Source of the DNA: Chrysemys picta bellii
Taxonomy: Eukaryota; Chordata; Testudines; Emydidae
NCBI RefSeq assembly: GCF_011386835.1
Contig: NC_088809.1
Location: 3,543,001-3,607,000 of the forward strand
Direction: 5' to 3'
DNA: 64,000 nucleotides
The translations under genes were made by a program, and so were the position numbers. Under the pieces are notes generated by a model that was not told the DNA's origin, did no database searches, and worked only from the letters and a program-made list of their open reading frames with translations. Of this stretch, positions 35,701 through 55,900 are shown in pieces. Position 1 is the stretch's first letter. Each line of letters begins with the position of its first letter.

Positions 35701-37907
35701 TGGTCTTTTAACCACAGACTGATCCATGAGAGGACCTTCCCTCTTATCCAATGACTGCTTATGAGCCTTGGGTGAGGGATCTTGTGACAATCTAAGTACA
35801 CTATATCCAGTGAATCCTCCTTGTCCACATGCTTGTTGACCCCCTCAAAGAATTCCTATAGATTGAGGCATGATTTCCCTCTACAAAAGCTGTGACTCAG
35901 ACCCACCAAATCACATTCATCTCTGTGTCTGATAATTCTGTGTTATAGTTTCAACCAGTTTGCCCAGTACTGAAGTTAGGCTTGCCAGGCTCACCTCTGG
36001 AGCCTTTTTTAAAAATTGGTGTTACATTACTATGTAACCACTGGAGGATAGCTAGACTCTGGGTCAATTCCCCCTTGTGCCTCATGAGAAGGGATTTGAA
36101 TAGGCAACTGCTATCTCCCAAGTGAGAGCCCTAATTGCTGCACTAAGGGACAGTCTGATGTCAGTTGTTCATCTTCTCTTGGTGAAGCTCTTCCCTTTTA
36201 ATTAAATGATAATTGGGTCACAGAGACCATAAGAATCACTTAACCTACCCACTGGAGTATAAACTCACCCAGGGTGTGGGAAGAGTCTGGTTCAAGTCTC
36301 ACTTTGTCTCCTGAGAAGGGATTTGAGTAGCCATCTCCCTGCCAGGCAAGTAACTGCCCTAAAAGATGAGCTATGTGGTATCTTGCTATGAGGGTTGCTC
36401 ACTTTGGCCTCTTGAAGCTGTTCTACTTTAATTAGATGTTAATTAGGCCAAAACAAAGATGTGCTGTAAAGAGCCCTCTGTAGTGTTAGGTACTATGCTG
36501 GGCTGGTGGAGACCAGGCCTCAGGTCCTGAGCTAGGAATGAGCCTCATGTGGAGTCCCTTAAGTCCTTTTTCTTGAAGCTATTCCACTTTAAGTATTAAT
36601 TGGGCTAAAGCAAGACAAACTAGCAAAGAGTCCTCTGTGGTGTGTGCGGTTAGGGTAGGTGCCCTGGTTCAAGTCTTGCCTCTGCCTGGGGAGCTTTGCC
36701 ACCTAAAGTTCTATTTTTAAATTAAAATTGAGCTGCATAAAACTCAAACCACTCCTTCATCCCCAGTTGCTAGGTTATTCACCCATGGGCCAAGAGACCC
36801 CAGACCACATCCCTTGCTCTGTGAATGGATTTGGACTAGGGCCTTCTACCTCCCTGGCAACTTTGGGGAGGGATGTCCCTGTTCAAACACCCTTCCCTTC
36901 TCTAGGGGAAGAGTCCTCCAAAGAAAGCAAGGGGATTCAAACAGGGAGCTCCCCCCTTGCTGAGGCCACAGATCCCCCTGCAAATCCCTTCTTTAACAGG
37001 CACAACCAGGATTTGAACCAGAATCCAACAACTGGACTAGGGAGTGATTCTAACTCCTGGCCTGGCCCAGCCCAAACACTCCTTAAGTAAAGTAGACGTA
37101 AGACTGAGGCAACTTCCCCCCCACATAGCCTATATTCCAGTGAGCAGGCAGAGGGGGAATTGAATCTAACTCTCCTACAGCCTGGGGGAGAACTCAAACC
37201 ACTGGGCTATATAGCAGTCCTACTGCTAGCTGTGGCCCACTTACTATGCACTTCTTTAATTAAAAGTGTACCAGCTTCAGCAAGAGCAGAAGAGAAACCC
37301 ATGCCAGACCCTCCCTTAGTTCTGCAAGGAGGGAACTCACCTGAGACACTGCAGAAATGTATGTGAACAGTTTTTTCCTTGGGTAACGTAAGTGTCCCTG
37401 AGATAGTGGGTGCTGTTCAGGGAATCTGCCGGAACAGTCTGTGCTTCCACTCAGTTTTCTCTAGATGCCTTCTCGTCATCTTCATGTCCTTCAGTGCATG
37501 GTCAAGCTTTCTCGAAGCTAAGTCTTCTCATACACTTCCTCATTCCAGGCAGCACCTGGACTCCTGCAGGTATGTTTGTTGTACTAGCAGCTCTTAAATT
37601 GTCTGGTACTTCTCCAAAACAAACTTTTGAATCTTAAAGTTCACCCTGTCTTGACTTAACCCAATAGTGCCAAGACAGTGTGATTAGCAAGCTGGGGCCT
37701 GTCTGTCACCTTTCCCAGGCTAGGCTCCATTGACAATAATATTGTTTCCTGATAAAACTTCTGTTGTAGGTGAATGGGTGGGACATGACAATGGTAACTC
37801 ATGACCAAGCAAGGAAGAGACTGACAAAGAGGAATGAAGAAGTGGTACGGCTCCTGGTGACCAGACACTCGCTGCAGAAGGCTGTTCAGCAGTCCATGAT
37901 GTCCTAA
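26749..37907 (+). CDS. TAX1BP3: Tax1-binding protein 3 / TIP-1, single PDZ protein (4 exons)
   Basis: This small cytosolic protein is almost entirely one PDZ domain. It binds C-terminal PDZ ligands such as beta-catenin and rhotekin, and competes with multi-PDZ scaffolds rather than building them. Four exons join to 124 aa, the exact mammalian length, beginning MSYIPGQPVTAVV. The carboxylate-binding loop ILGF is at 28-31 and the ligand-specificity histidine at H90 (THDQARKRL). The domain runs from about residue 15 to 112 and the protein ends QQSMMS. The start ATG lies in the CpG island in good context (GGGGCCATGT). The exon 2 donor is weak (GTCAGA) and is followed by an 18-C tract and a second GT site. 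In human, P2RX5-TAX1BP3 read-through transcripts are known, and the genes are on the same strand here too. Confidence 0.98.
27477..27690 (+). repeat. MIR SINE
   Basis: GAGTTCCAGTCTGACTCTGC, CAAGTCACTTCACTGCTCC and GTGCCTCTGTTTCCCCATCT follow the MIR order. Confidence 0.8.
27765..27930 (-). repeat. MIR-type SINE, reverse orientation
   Basis: CATTATCCCCTCTGTACACC, GGAAAACTGAAGTACAGA, GACTTGCCCAAGATCATA and GTGGTAGAGCAGGGAACA are the reverse complement of the MIR layout. Confidence 0.7.
29724..30497 (+). mobile_element. Solo LTR of an endogenous retroelement
   Basis: The 774-bp block begins TGTAATAACTATAAAG and ends CCTTGACA, the TG...CA form of an LTR. The 5-bp direct repeat GTAGG flanks it at 29719-29723 and 30498-30502. 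The interior has a TTAATTAAAAACC stretch and no coding region. The partner LTR and internal region are absent, so it is a solo LTR left by recombination. Whether the parent was of the Gypsy or retrovirus type is not shown by sequence. Confidence 0.8.
30905..30995 (+). mobile_element. CR1 LINE 3' tail
   Basis: GGGGGTTGGACTAGATGACC, TGAGGTCCCTTCCAACCC and repeated ATTCTATGATTCTATGA are the typical 3' end of amniote CR1 elements. Confidence 0.9.
31617..31736 (+). CDS. TAX1BP3: TAX1BP3 exon 2
   Basis: The exon has forty codons (residues 14-53), QRVEIHKLRQGENLI through LGFSIGGGIDQ to EDKTDK, and includes the PDZ carboxylate-binding loop. The donor is GTCAGA. Confidence 0.97.
31737..32072 (+). other. 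TAX1BP3 intron 2
   Basis: This is a short intron with an 18-base C tract at 31757-31774 followed at once by GTAAGA. There are no other elements. Confidence 0.85.
32073..32150 (+). CDS. TAX1BP3: TAX1BP3 exon 3
   Basis: The exon has twenty-six codons (residues 54-79), GIYVTRVTEGGPAEV, then AGLQVGDKIMQ. The donor is GTAAAT. Confidence 0.97.
34125..34262. mobile_element. hAT-type mini-transposon
   Basis: The start CAGGGGGTAGTCAAAT and end GACTGCTCCTG are flanked by TCCTAGAC (34117-34124) and GCCTAGAC (34263-34270), an 8-bp target duplication with one mismatch as expected for hAT elements. There is no coding sequence. Confidence 0.7.
34280..34591 (-). repeat. tRNA-like module array, left part
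   Basis: On the minus strand the sequence contains TAACCACTGGGTTAACAG (box A-like) and CTGTTCAAATCCCATC (box B-like). On the plus strand it contains ACTCACCTGGGATAGGGG followed by TGGGTCAGTTTCC. These are tRNA-derived repeat modules in both orientations. The block continues at 36066 after the CR1 insertion. Confidence 0.55.
34592..36065 (-). mobile_element. CR1 LINE fragment (reverse transcriptase to 3' end), antisense
   Basis: Reading the minus strand from 36065 down, the reverse transcriptase is recognisable in pieces (DIVYLDCHKI, IRGKVLSWISLWLKD, RVGINGQFSEWREVN, SGVSQG). It is followed by the late-ORF2 segment (FFTQCTVNLWNSLPENV) and a 3' end of ACATAAGAA type at 34592. Frames are broken by indels and stops, so it is a dead copy. 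It has no first ORF and no endonuclease domain. Confidence 0.92.
36066..37230. repeat. tRNA-like module array, right part
   Basis: Diverged units of about 160-230 bp recur. GAAGCTCTTCCCTTTTAATT near 36185 comes back as GAAGCTGTTCTACTTTAATT near 36414 and GAAGCTATTCCACTTTAA near 36575. Box B-like GGTTCAAGTCT occurs at about 36291 and 36666 on the plus strand. On the minus strand GGTTCAAATCCTGG lies near 37010, and GCCCAGTGGTTTGAG with GATTCAATTCCC near 37160-37210. Confidence 0.55.
37770..37907 (+). CDS. TAX1BP3: TAX1BP3 exon 4 and stop
   Basis: The exon has forty-five codons and TAA: VNGWDMTMVTHDQARKRL to VVRLLVTRHSLQ and QQSMMS. H90 of the PDZ helix B is here. Confidence 0.97.
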   Translation: MNGWDMTMVTHDQARKRLTKRNEEVVRLLVTRHSLQKAVQQSMMS

Positions 37908-39591
37908 TTATGCAATAGGCTTGGGGGAGGGGGGTGGAAGGAGGGATCTATAGAGTGACACTCCCTTGTTCTAAGGAAGCAAATACTAGAGCTGCCCAAC
38001 AAGGTAAAACATGCACCATTTTTACTCTAAACCAAGAATAGTAAATTCTAGACACTTCAGCAGCAGTTTCTCTTTCAGAAAGGCTTCCAGTAGCATATGC
38101 TGCATAAAACAGCACCTTACCCTACTATGTACACAAAGCTGTAACAGTGACAGGGGAAGAAGTTAGCAGTTCTATAAAGAACAAGATGCAAAACACTAAA
38201 ATACTTTTCTTAGGGAAGAAACTGTGGAAAAATGCAATTAACTTAGTGGGAGATGATTCTCCTCTAGTGCAAGAGTTTCCCCATTGCTTAGCATTTAAAG
38301 CTCTGTTAGTGGCTTCTGGAAAGGAGTGAATGATTAACAGTGGGGAGAGGAGGTAGTGTTTTTACTCTAAGTTTTCAAAATCTAATATTAAGGGTTAGAT
38401 TATCCCTTGCTAGTTCAGGCTCAGGTTTTTAAGATGCCACATTTAAGTAAAAGTTTGTAGAAGGTCCAATGCTGAGTAATGACATCTACACTACTTAGTA
38501 TCATGTGCTAGCAAACGTTAAGCAGAATATTTTGCAGTGCTTGAGGGATAGTTCACTGCAAGATTTTAGTCTGCTTCAACAAGCAGCTCATCATAAAAGG
38601 GACACAAGTTTGAACTAGCAGTCTGCTAAACAGATTATAATGGAAGCTGTGTGGGATTTAGTAATAAATTTCAAGACATTACAGTTGCAAAGTACTTCTA
38701 TACAAGATGAAGTAATTGCTTCATAAAATACTTGGGAACAATGCCAGCTTTAACATGCTATAACTATTGCAACTGTAGGGCTTGTGTTTTAAGAGATACT
38801 GTAAGTGGGAAAGAGATGGAAACCTTTGTCATTGCTGAACATAAAGGAGACATTTACAAAGTTCCACTTCCTTACTCCACATTTAGCAGAGAGAATCTTC
38901 AAATAGAAGGGGCAGCTGGTCTGTTTTGTAAGGGGAGACTTATTTAAATCCTGTATTAAGTAGAAATGTGCAAATGAGCTTGCAAACATCTATTGTACCA
39001 AAATTCCTATCCCTGCACCTGTGGTAGGCAAACTTACACTACAGAAATCCTTCACAAAGGCCAAACTATGGAGTTGTAGGAGCTTTTGCAGAAAAAATTC
39101 CTACAAATCCTTGAAGGGTTTCATACCCTTCAATATGAACCACATTAACACTTTAAGGTATTATACAGGCTAGCTTTAATTACAATTAGCCAAAAAATTT
39201 TCATCTTCCAGAACTAGTTTTAATGACACTGTATATGACCTCTTTACTTCAACTGTCTTCAGACTAGTTTAAAAAAATTGTAAATAGAACACTGAAGAGG
39301 TTGTAGATTAACTTATTACTGCAGTGCTATTTAGGTTCTGACTTCAATGAATTTTATAAACTTGATAAATGCATCTCAAAGAATGTTCTACTCCATATCT
39401 TTACATACCAGTAGATGCCTCTTTTTATACCTTTTTATCTTCAGTAATACAAAAAAATCCAAAAGGAATTTGACATTTAAATTACAAATCCTGTGGTAGT
39501 AAATATCTTAATAGCTTTACAGATAGGCCTTATTTTTGTTTACTGTAGAAAAGTACACTGCTATTTGTACTGTGGTCTCTTGATTTTACAC

Positions 39592-39597
39592 AATAAA
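39592..39597 (+). terminator. TAX1BP3: Candidate TAX1BP3 polyadenylation signal
   Basis: AATAAA lies 1.7 kb after the stop and just before the start of the convergent CTNS tail. An earlier AATAAA at 38662-38667 is an alternative. Confidence 0.5.
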
Positions 39598-40146
39598 AAG
39601 AATGAATTTAACAAAAACGGTCTCAGTTAAGGACAATTTATGTATTATTTATATTCTGTGCAAGCTTTCTAACCCTCCAATTCTTCTGATTTAGGACAGG
39701 TTGAGTGCTGCCTGACAACTTTTAGACAGCCATATTACAGTGAAGAAAAGAGATGCTAAACAGCTAACAGAAGTGACAGTCAGCAAATTCTGCACCCATT
39801 TACAACTTGGAGCATCTCTGGGGGAGGAGTACATTCTCTTCTGCAATTTTACCATCTTAAACTTTTCAGTGCAGAAGAACAAGCTGATTTCCCCTCTAGC
39901 AGGAGGTTTGCAGGCCTAAGTAATCAGACCTTGAACATTAGTGATTCTAAATCTTGTGTTTAAAAGTCCCTTTTACTATACTCTATTCCTTACTCCTGTC
40001 AAAGATAAGAGACGGCGTAGTGCCAAGCTGTACAGTTTAAAGTGCAAGAATGTTCAACCATGGTTGGAGATTAAATATTACATTCTTTGCATGGATGCTG
40101 CAGAGAAAGCAATCCAGAGCACCTGAGCAAGAGTCAATACTTAAGT

Positions 40147-40152
40147 TTTATT
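40147..40152 (-). terminator. CTNS: Candidate CTNS polyadenylation signal
   Basis: AATAAA on the minus strand (TTTATT on plus), about 1.1 kb after the CTNS stop codon. It would leave about 550 bp between the CTNS and TAX1BP3 transcript ends. Confidence 0.4.
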
Positions 40153-41238
40153 CCCAATTCACCACCTTCCTGCGTTCCCTTATGTTAAAGCCTTGTTACT
40201 TAAAGGCCTTATTTCCCTCAAGCCACCTATATAAAATGGGTATAATGCCTACCTTGCAGAGGGAATCTTGAGGCTTTGAGATCTTTACCTGGAAGGTGCC
40301 ATGTAAGTGCTTATCAGCTACTGCCTAGATTACTCAGGAAAAGGGAGGAAACCACTTTAAGACTAATACAAGTTTTAATCATTAGGCAATTGAACAACAA
40401 GATCAGACTTAAATATAATATAAATTGTTCAACAGCACAGACTAGGCACTTTAATGGAACCAAATGTGAATAACTTAACTTAGTGCAGTAAATATTCAGA
40501 AATTTGGCACTAGATTTAGTACCTTTACTGAAAGTGCTTGGTGGTACACACTTGCAGAGATCATATTAAAAGTCTTTTTTTAAGTGTTTAAGTATAGCTC
40601 TTGACACTGTCATAGGAACGTGCTGTGATATTAAGTCTGATTAGTGCTGGTCTGGTCTTCATGCTTTCTGGTTAGTGATTTCATTAACTCACTGTACCTA
40701 CATGTAACAGGAAGTATCTGTTACCAAGTAGTCTCTTCTTGAGCCACTGCTTTCCACTTACAACTTGATTTGGGAGAAGGTGATGAAGGCAGCAGCACAG
40801 TTAAATTCTACGGTCCACTCCACAAAAGCCTGTTGCTTGGTCACTACTTTAAAAAAGTTACCTGGTTGGATTTTTCACTCTCCCATTGTGTTCAGCTGAA
40901 GGAAGCCCAGCTCTTTCCTTGCCCCCCCCCAGAATGCTGTATTGGTCAAAGATACCCATATATTACTAGGCCAGCTCAAGACAGGCTGGCCCAGAATTAG
41001 CTTCTGGGGTTGCAAATCTTTTCCAGCTGCAAGGAGTAGGATAATGGAATATCCATTAAGGCATTTGGCATTAAGCAAAAAAAGTTCACTGCAGTCCCAT
41101 ACTGAAGAGGAATTATAAACAACAGCATGACTCTCGAACTAGTCACGCTGGTACCTGGTGAGTAGTGTGGAAATCCCCCAGCCAGTAGAGAGGTAAGGCC
41201 AATAAATCCGTACTGTTGTGTCCATTCAGGGTGGGGCC

Positions 41239-51286
<10,048 letters not shown>

Positions 51287-51302
51287 GCTATTCTTCAGAC
51301 CG

Positions 51303-52039
51303 CTACAAAGCAAATGAAAGGAAATGTTGTTTAGGCTCCTGCATAATTTCAGCAGCAGCACAGCCCCATCTACCACTCTTTTCCCCACTGTGCCCTGCAT
51401 CACTTCATCTCACCCATCACCTTGCCAAGGCCATCGTTAACCCACTTCCCCACACACCATGGTCAGCCCAGCCCTGCCCCTTCACCTCCACACCTAGCCC
51501 CCACCCATCCCTGGGGCTGGGGCCACCTTGAGCCTATCTTGCCAAGCTCCCACTTACCACCATGCCCAGTCCCCACCTGGCATCACCATTTCTGGCCCCC
51601 ACCCACCCCAGGGGCCAGGGTACCTGAGCCTAGAGCCCTCCCTTCGCTAAGCCCCCCCCCTCACCACCCTACCTAGCCCCACTCACCCCAGGGCCCCCTG
51701 AGCCTAGAGCCCTCCCTTTCCCCGCCCCACACCTCGTCATCTACCCCAGAGCTCTGCTCCCCCCCAGCCAAGGCACATGGAGGCAGCAGAAGGCAGGGGG
51801 CACAGGAGAGGTGTCTCAGCGCCCCAGCCAGGGGGATGGAGGAGAGAGGGGAACTGGGGGCTCCCTCCCCCGGCTCGAACCCCCGGGGCGCAGGATGGTC
51901 CCCTCACGCCAATGCGCCCCCTCAGCCCTCATGACCACGCGGCGCAGTGCATGCCGGGACTTGTGGTCCTCATGGGGGCGCTCCTCCGGAAGGGGGTCCC
52001 CCCTGCGCTATGCACCCCGAGGACAGGAGAAACACCTAC
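51303..52039 (-). other. CTNS: CTNS 5' UTR intron (inferred), GC-rich
   Basis: This is C-rich sequence with repeated CCCCACCC and CCTAGCCCC words, leading into the CpG island. Open frames reflect base composition, not coding. Confidence 0.55.
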
Positions 52040-52450
52040 CGCTGAGCCACTCCGTCCGACTATCGCTCCTTCCTCCCATGTGAGGTGACCCGCAGCCGCC
52101 TATATCAGGCCTCCCTCTCACGTGCCGTAAAGCCGCAATGGCTGCCCCAGGCCGCCATCTTGGGTGTGGCCTTTGGTGCTTTGGGGCGCTAGCGACGCCC
52201 GGGGGGGGGGGTTCCCTTTTGGCTTAATTAAAGTCTCGTTTAAAACTCTTTAGATATGTTTTTTATGGGGGGATTGGGCCCCGGGAAGCGTCAGAAATGG
52301 GTCGCGGGCGGGCGTTTTGCCACACTCAAGATGGAGGCTCCAGATCCCCCCCCGGATCTACTCGGGCAGCTGCTCCCGCCTGCTGTGGCTCCGAGGTTCG
52401 TAGTTCAAGGGTCAGCGCAGGCCAGGGCCTAGCCTAAGCCAGTCTGGCGC
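52040..52450. promoter_or_regulatory. Bidirectional CpG-island promoter of CTNS and SHPK
   Basis: On the minus strand a donor GCG/GTAGGT (boundary at 52040) can end CTNS exon 1. Upstream of it are TCACGTG at 52118-52124 (E-box of the CLEAR type), a YY1-type GCCGCCATCTTGG at 52151-52163 reading for CTNS, and CAAGATGGAGGC near 52327 reading for SHPK. No TATA box was seen at the right distance from either gene. Confidence 0.7.
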
Positions 52451-52506
52451 TGGATTTAACCCTCAGGTGGCTGCTGCTACCCCAGGCCCTCCAGCCCTTG
52501 CCCGCT

Positions 52507-52557
52507 ATGGGAGCCCAGAGCCGGTTGGACCTGTTCCCTGGCACTGCCTGTGCATAG
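52507..52557 (+). other. Possible upstream reading frame of SHPK
   Basis: The first ATG in the probable SHPK leader opens 16 codons (MGAQSRLDLFPG...) and ends TAG before the main start. It matters only if transcription starts upstream of 52507, which is not shown. Confidence 0.3.
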
Positions 52558-52783
52558 GGCAGAGACCTGGGTACCCCTCAGGCAGAGCCACGCTGCCGGT
52601 GGAGAGACGAGTAACTGAGAGCCACCCCAAGGAGCAGGGCTGGAGAGTGGGAGGCAGGCTGCAAGGCTGAGTCTCTGCGCCGGTCCCCTGTTGCTGCCTG
52701 TGTGTTGGGCATTTACTTGGGCAGCTGGCGGACTGAACACACCCAGTGGTGCAAGAAGTGGCAGCCGCCAGAGGACAACACAA

Positions 52784-52978
52784 ATGATGGCTGATAACCA
52801 AGCTATAGGTCTGAGTCCATGTGCTACACCTGGAACTATGTGTGTGTTGGGCATAGATCTGGGCACCACCTCAGTTAAGGCTGCCTTGGTAATCGAGACA
52901 GAGCAAGGGCAAATTGTGGCCCAGAGCTGTTCAAGGGAGACACAGGCGCAGGCTGATAGCCTGGCTGCTGGAGCACAG
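52784..52978 (+). CDS. SHPK: SHPK exon 1
   Basis: Residues 1-65. The P-loop-like GIDLGTTSVKAAL is certain; the 18 residues before MCVLGID are not matched to a known N-terminus. The exon ends SLAAGAQ before GTGAGA. Confidence 0.85.
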
Positions 52979-55900
52979 GTGAGACATAAGGAGTGGTATT
53001 GTAAGGTAGCACAAGACAGAGGCATTGTGTTTCACCAACACAGCTTTGTGCCACCATGTTATGTCAGGTTTCAGAGTAGCAGCCGTGTTAGTCTGTATCC
53101 GCAAAAAGAAGAACAGGAGTACTTGTGGCACCTTAGAGACTAACAAATTTATTAGAGCATGTTATGTCAGCGTCAATGACTTATCAGCGTTGTTTTAATG
53201 ACTTGCAGGATGCCGCTTGGCTCTTTAAGGGGGAAGAAAGGGAAAGGAGGCAAACCAAGCGGTGGTGGTGGCATGTGTGTCTGTCTGTATATCTGAAATC
53301 TAATGTAAAATACTTCTCTTGTGTTGTATGGAAAAAGCCAAGCCAAGTAAGAGTAAAACAGTCTGTTTCTAGAAGGGTCAGTTTTTAAAAAATCAGTGGT
53401 TAGGTACCTAAATGGTTAAGTCAAATGAAGCCAGAATTAGTGCTGATTAGTGTTTCTGGCTGTCCTATAATCAGTGTGCAGTGGTGATGTAGCCGTGTTG
53501 GTCCCAGGATATATGTGAGACAAGGTGGGTGAGGTAATATATTTTATTAGGTTGGTCCAATAAAAGATATTACCCCACCCACCTTGTCTCTCTACTACAG
53601 GCAATGAATACTTTCTTTTCTTTCTAGTGATTTGTGGCGTTTCAAAACAGACACAGCTCTGAGCAATTTCTGAAATGGCACCATAGTTAGCTGCTGTAGC
53701 GGACTTGGCTATAGCATGATCGAGTGAACTTACAGCCCAAACCCAAGTTATGTACTTTGCCTGAGAATCTAGAAAACAGTAGAAAGCCCAGATACTTAGA
53801 TGTATATTTATCAGAACCTTAGAAAAACTTGAAATAGATTTTTCCCCGCACCTTGATCTTGTATGTGATGCTGCTTCACAGGGAACAGAGGCAAACTGCC
53901 CTAACCCATTTTGCACTTTACTTCGGGATACAATCATTAACTTCATCAGAGTGCTGCTTAAGTAGGGCATGGTGTGTTAGAAAGAAGCAACAAGATCCTT
54001 TCATCTTAAGGGGCTTTTGGTCCACTGTGTCTACTGATACAACCCGGCAAAAACCAGGGCAGAAAGATGGAAGGTACATCTCTATGCTCTTAATGAACTT
54101 GTTATGATGCTAGGCCTTGACTTTTGTAGTAGTAAAGGCAGGCACTACAGTAATACAAATAATAAGTAATAATAATAACAGCAGGTAAACCTCATCTTTG
54201 TTTATACAATCAAAGTTATATGTTAATAGAATAATTCATATGTATTTGTGTGTGGGTAATTAAACTATAGTTTCTAGCGTATATTATTTAGCCACAAATC
54301 ATCTAAATTAGTGTATGTTGAAACTTTGAACTATGTAGTAGTAATTCAGCTATAGTAATAGTATATTGTTAAGCTAAATAATAGATGGTGTTCACTTCTA
54401 GCTACTGTATCACTGCTTAAGTAAATGCTGTAAACGAATCTAGTAGATTGTCTCAGCACCCTCATAACTGATTTTATGGTTGCAGGGAATGGAGCAAGAT
54501 GTCCAGAGAATAATAAAAGCCTTGAATGAATGCCTTGCGGCTTTTCCCCGGGAGCACCTTCAAAGGGTTAGTCGCATTGGTATTTCAGGACAAATGCATG
54601 GGGTTGTGTTTTGGAAAACAAACCAAGGTAATGTCCATCTTTTGACATGTTTGCTATAAATATTGTAGTATAGAAGTTAAATGGCTGAAGCCATGGAAGA
54701 TGGATCTATTGACGTTGGAAATCATTTTTAGTTCTGGAATAATCTGTAGAAAACTGCCATAAAACATCTTGATGTTTTATGAAATATAATGGTCAGAAAA
54801 AGTCCTGTTAAACATGCATTTCTTCTTAATTGTAGTAGACAGTCATTTACAACCACTCATTCCATTTAATCATGTTGTTGACATACTAATTAAGGATCTG
54901 ATCTTGTGAATCCTTATGTGAGTGAGTAGTCCCAGTGAAGTCAACAGGGCTATTCACGTGAGGAAGGTTTTGCAGAACTGAGATTCGGAAGGGAATTGAG
55001 CCTTTACTATTATCTATCAATTGTCCTCTGTTTGTTACCAAATGAAATGTGCTTATGGAACACACAGTACTCTTTTTATCCCATTCCCCACATGAGCCAT
55101 TTTAATAGTTGTTGCCTAGTGAGTTGTCTGAATACCTGTCAGTAATTCCTCTTCAGTAGAGAGGTTACTGAGTCTATCTTGCTATGAAAAGTTAGCTAGC
55201 CTTACACTTTATGGAAATGTACATAGCATTACCCATACTGCTCTGATCTGGAATGTTGTTTTTAAAGATTCCAGTTTGAACTCAAAATACGAGGAGTGAC
55301 ATTTAATAAATGTAATATTTGAATTGATGTCAGATGTTTTAAAAAAGCCCAAAACATTAAATGAAATGGTTTTCTTATAAGCCATAAATGACAGATGCAC
55401 AATACTCTTATTGCTGTTGACTCTGAGTATCTGGGAAATGGAAATGCAATTCTGCATGTGTAAGTAGTTGTAGGATTAGCATCCAAGTCACAAGCAACCA
55501 AATCGACCTCTGTGACTTATTCACATAGGCCCCAATTCTGCAAATACTCAAGTAAATGTGTAGCTGCATGCATTTGTTTACAAGATTGGGGTTTTAGATT
55601 GTAAACTCTGTAGGGCAGGGATTATAATATAGATATTTTTTTTCAGCTACACTGGTGTAAATCCATTGAGGTCGGGACATTACTCCGGATTTCAGAATCT
55701 GGTTCCATGTCTTTATTCTCTCTATAACTCACAATACACTCCTATAGCTATTATTATTGAATATTTTTATTATTGCTTAATGTTGAATTCCCTAGTTGAA
55801 GCAGAGATTTGCTGTAGACCATAAAACTGATTTTCCGAAAGTACTGATCATTGTCTGTCAGATATTGGCAGGATCTCAATTGCTTTAAGAGATCCTGAAC

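Larger units (their letters stand above)
32151..37769 (+). other. TAX1BP3 intron 3
   Basis: The intron holds a hAT-type element at 34125, a tRNA-like module array at about 34280-37230 and a large antisense CR1 insertion inside that array. The stretch 32151-33900 shows nothing recognisable. Confidence 0.75.
37908..41238. other. TAX1BP3 3' UTR and convergent CTNS 3' UTR
   Basis: AT-rich sequence between two convergent genes. Forward AATAAA sites fit TAX1BP3 and a reverse one fits CTNS. No further exon or repeat could be named. Confidence 0.65.
52979..54485 (+). other. SHPK intron 1
   Basis: The intron contains the Penelope-type tails at 53068-53157 and about 53476-53589. The rest is AT-rich and unassigned. 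Confidence 0.75.

Noticed and set aside
34811..35828. Minus-strand frames resembling genes
   Set aside because: They are pieces of the dead CR1 reverse transcriptase, not host genes.
52477..53025. 182-codon minus-strand frame antisense to SHPK exon 1
   Set aside because: It overlaps a confirmed coding exon and GC-rich promoter DNA and has no recognised domain.
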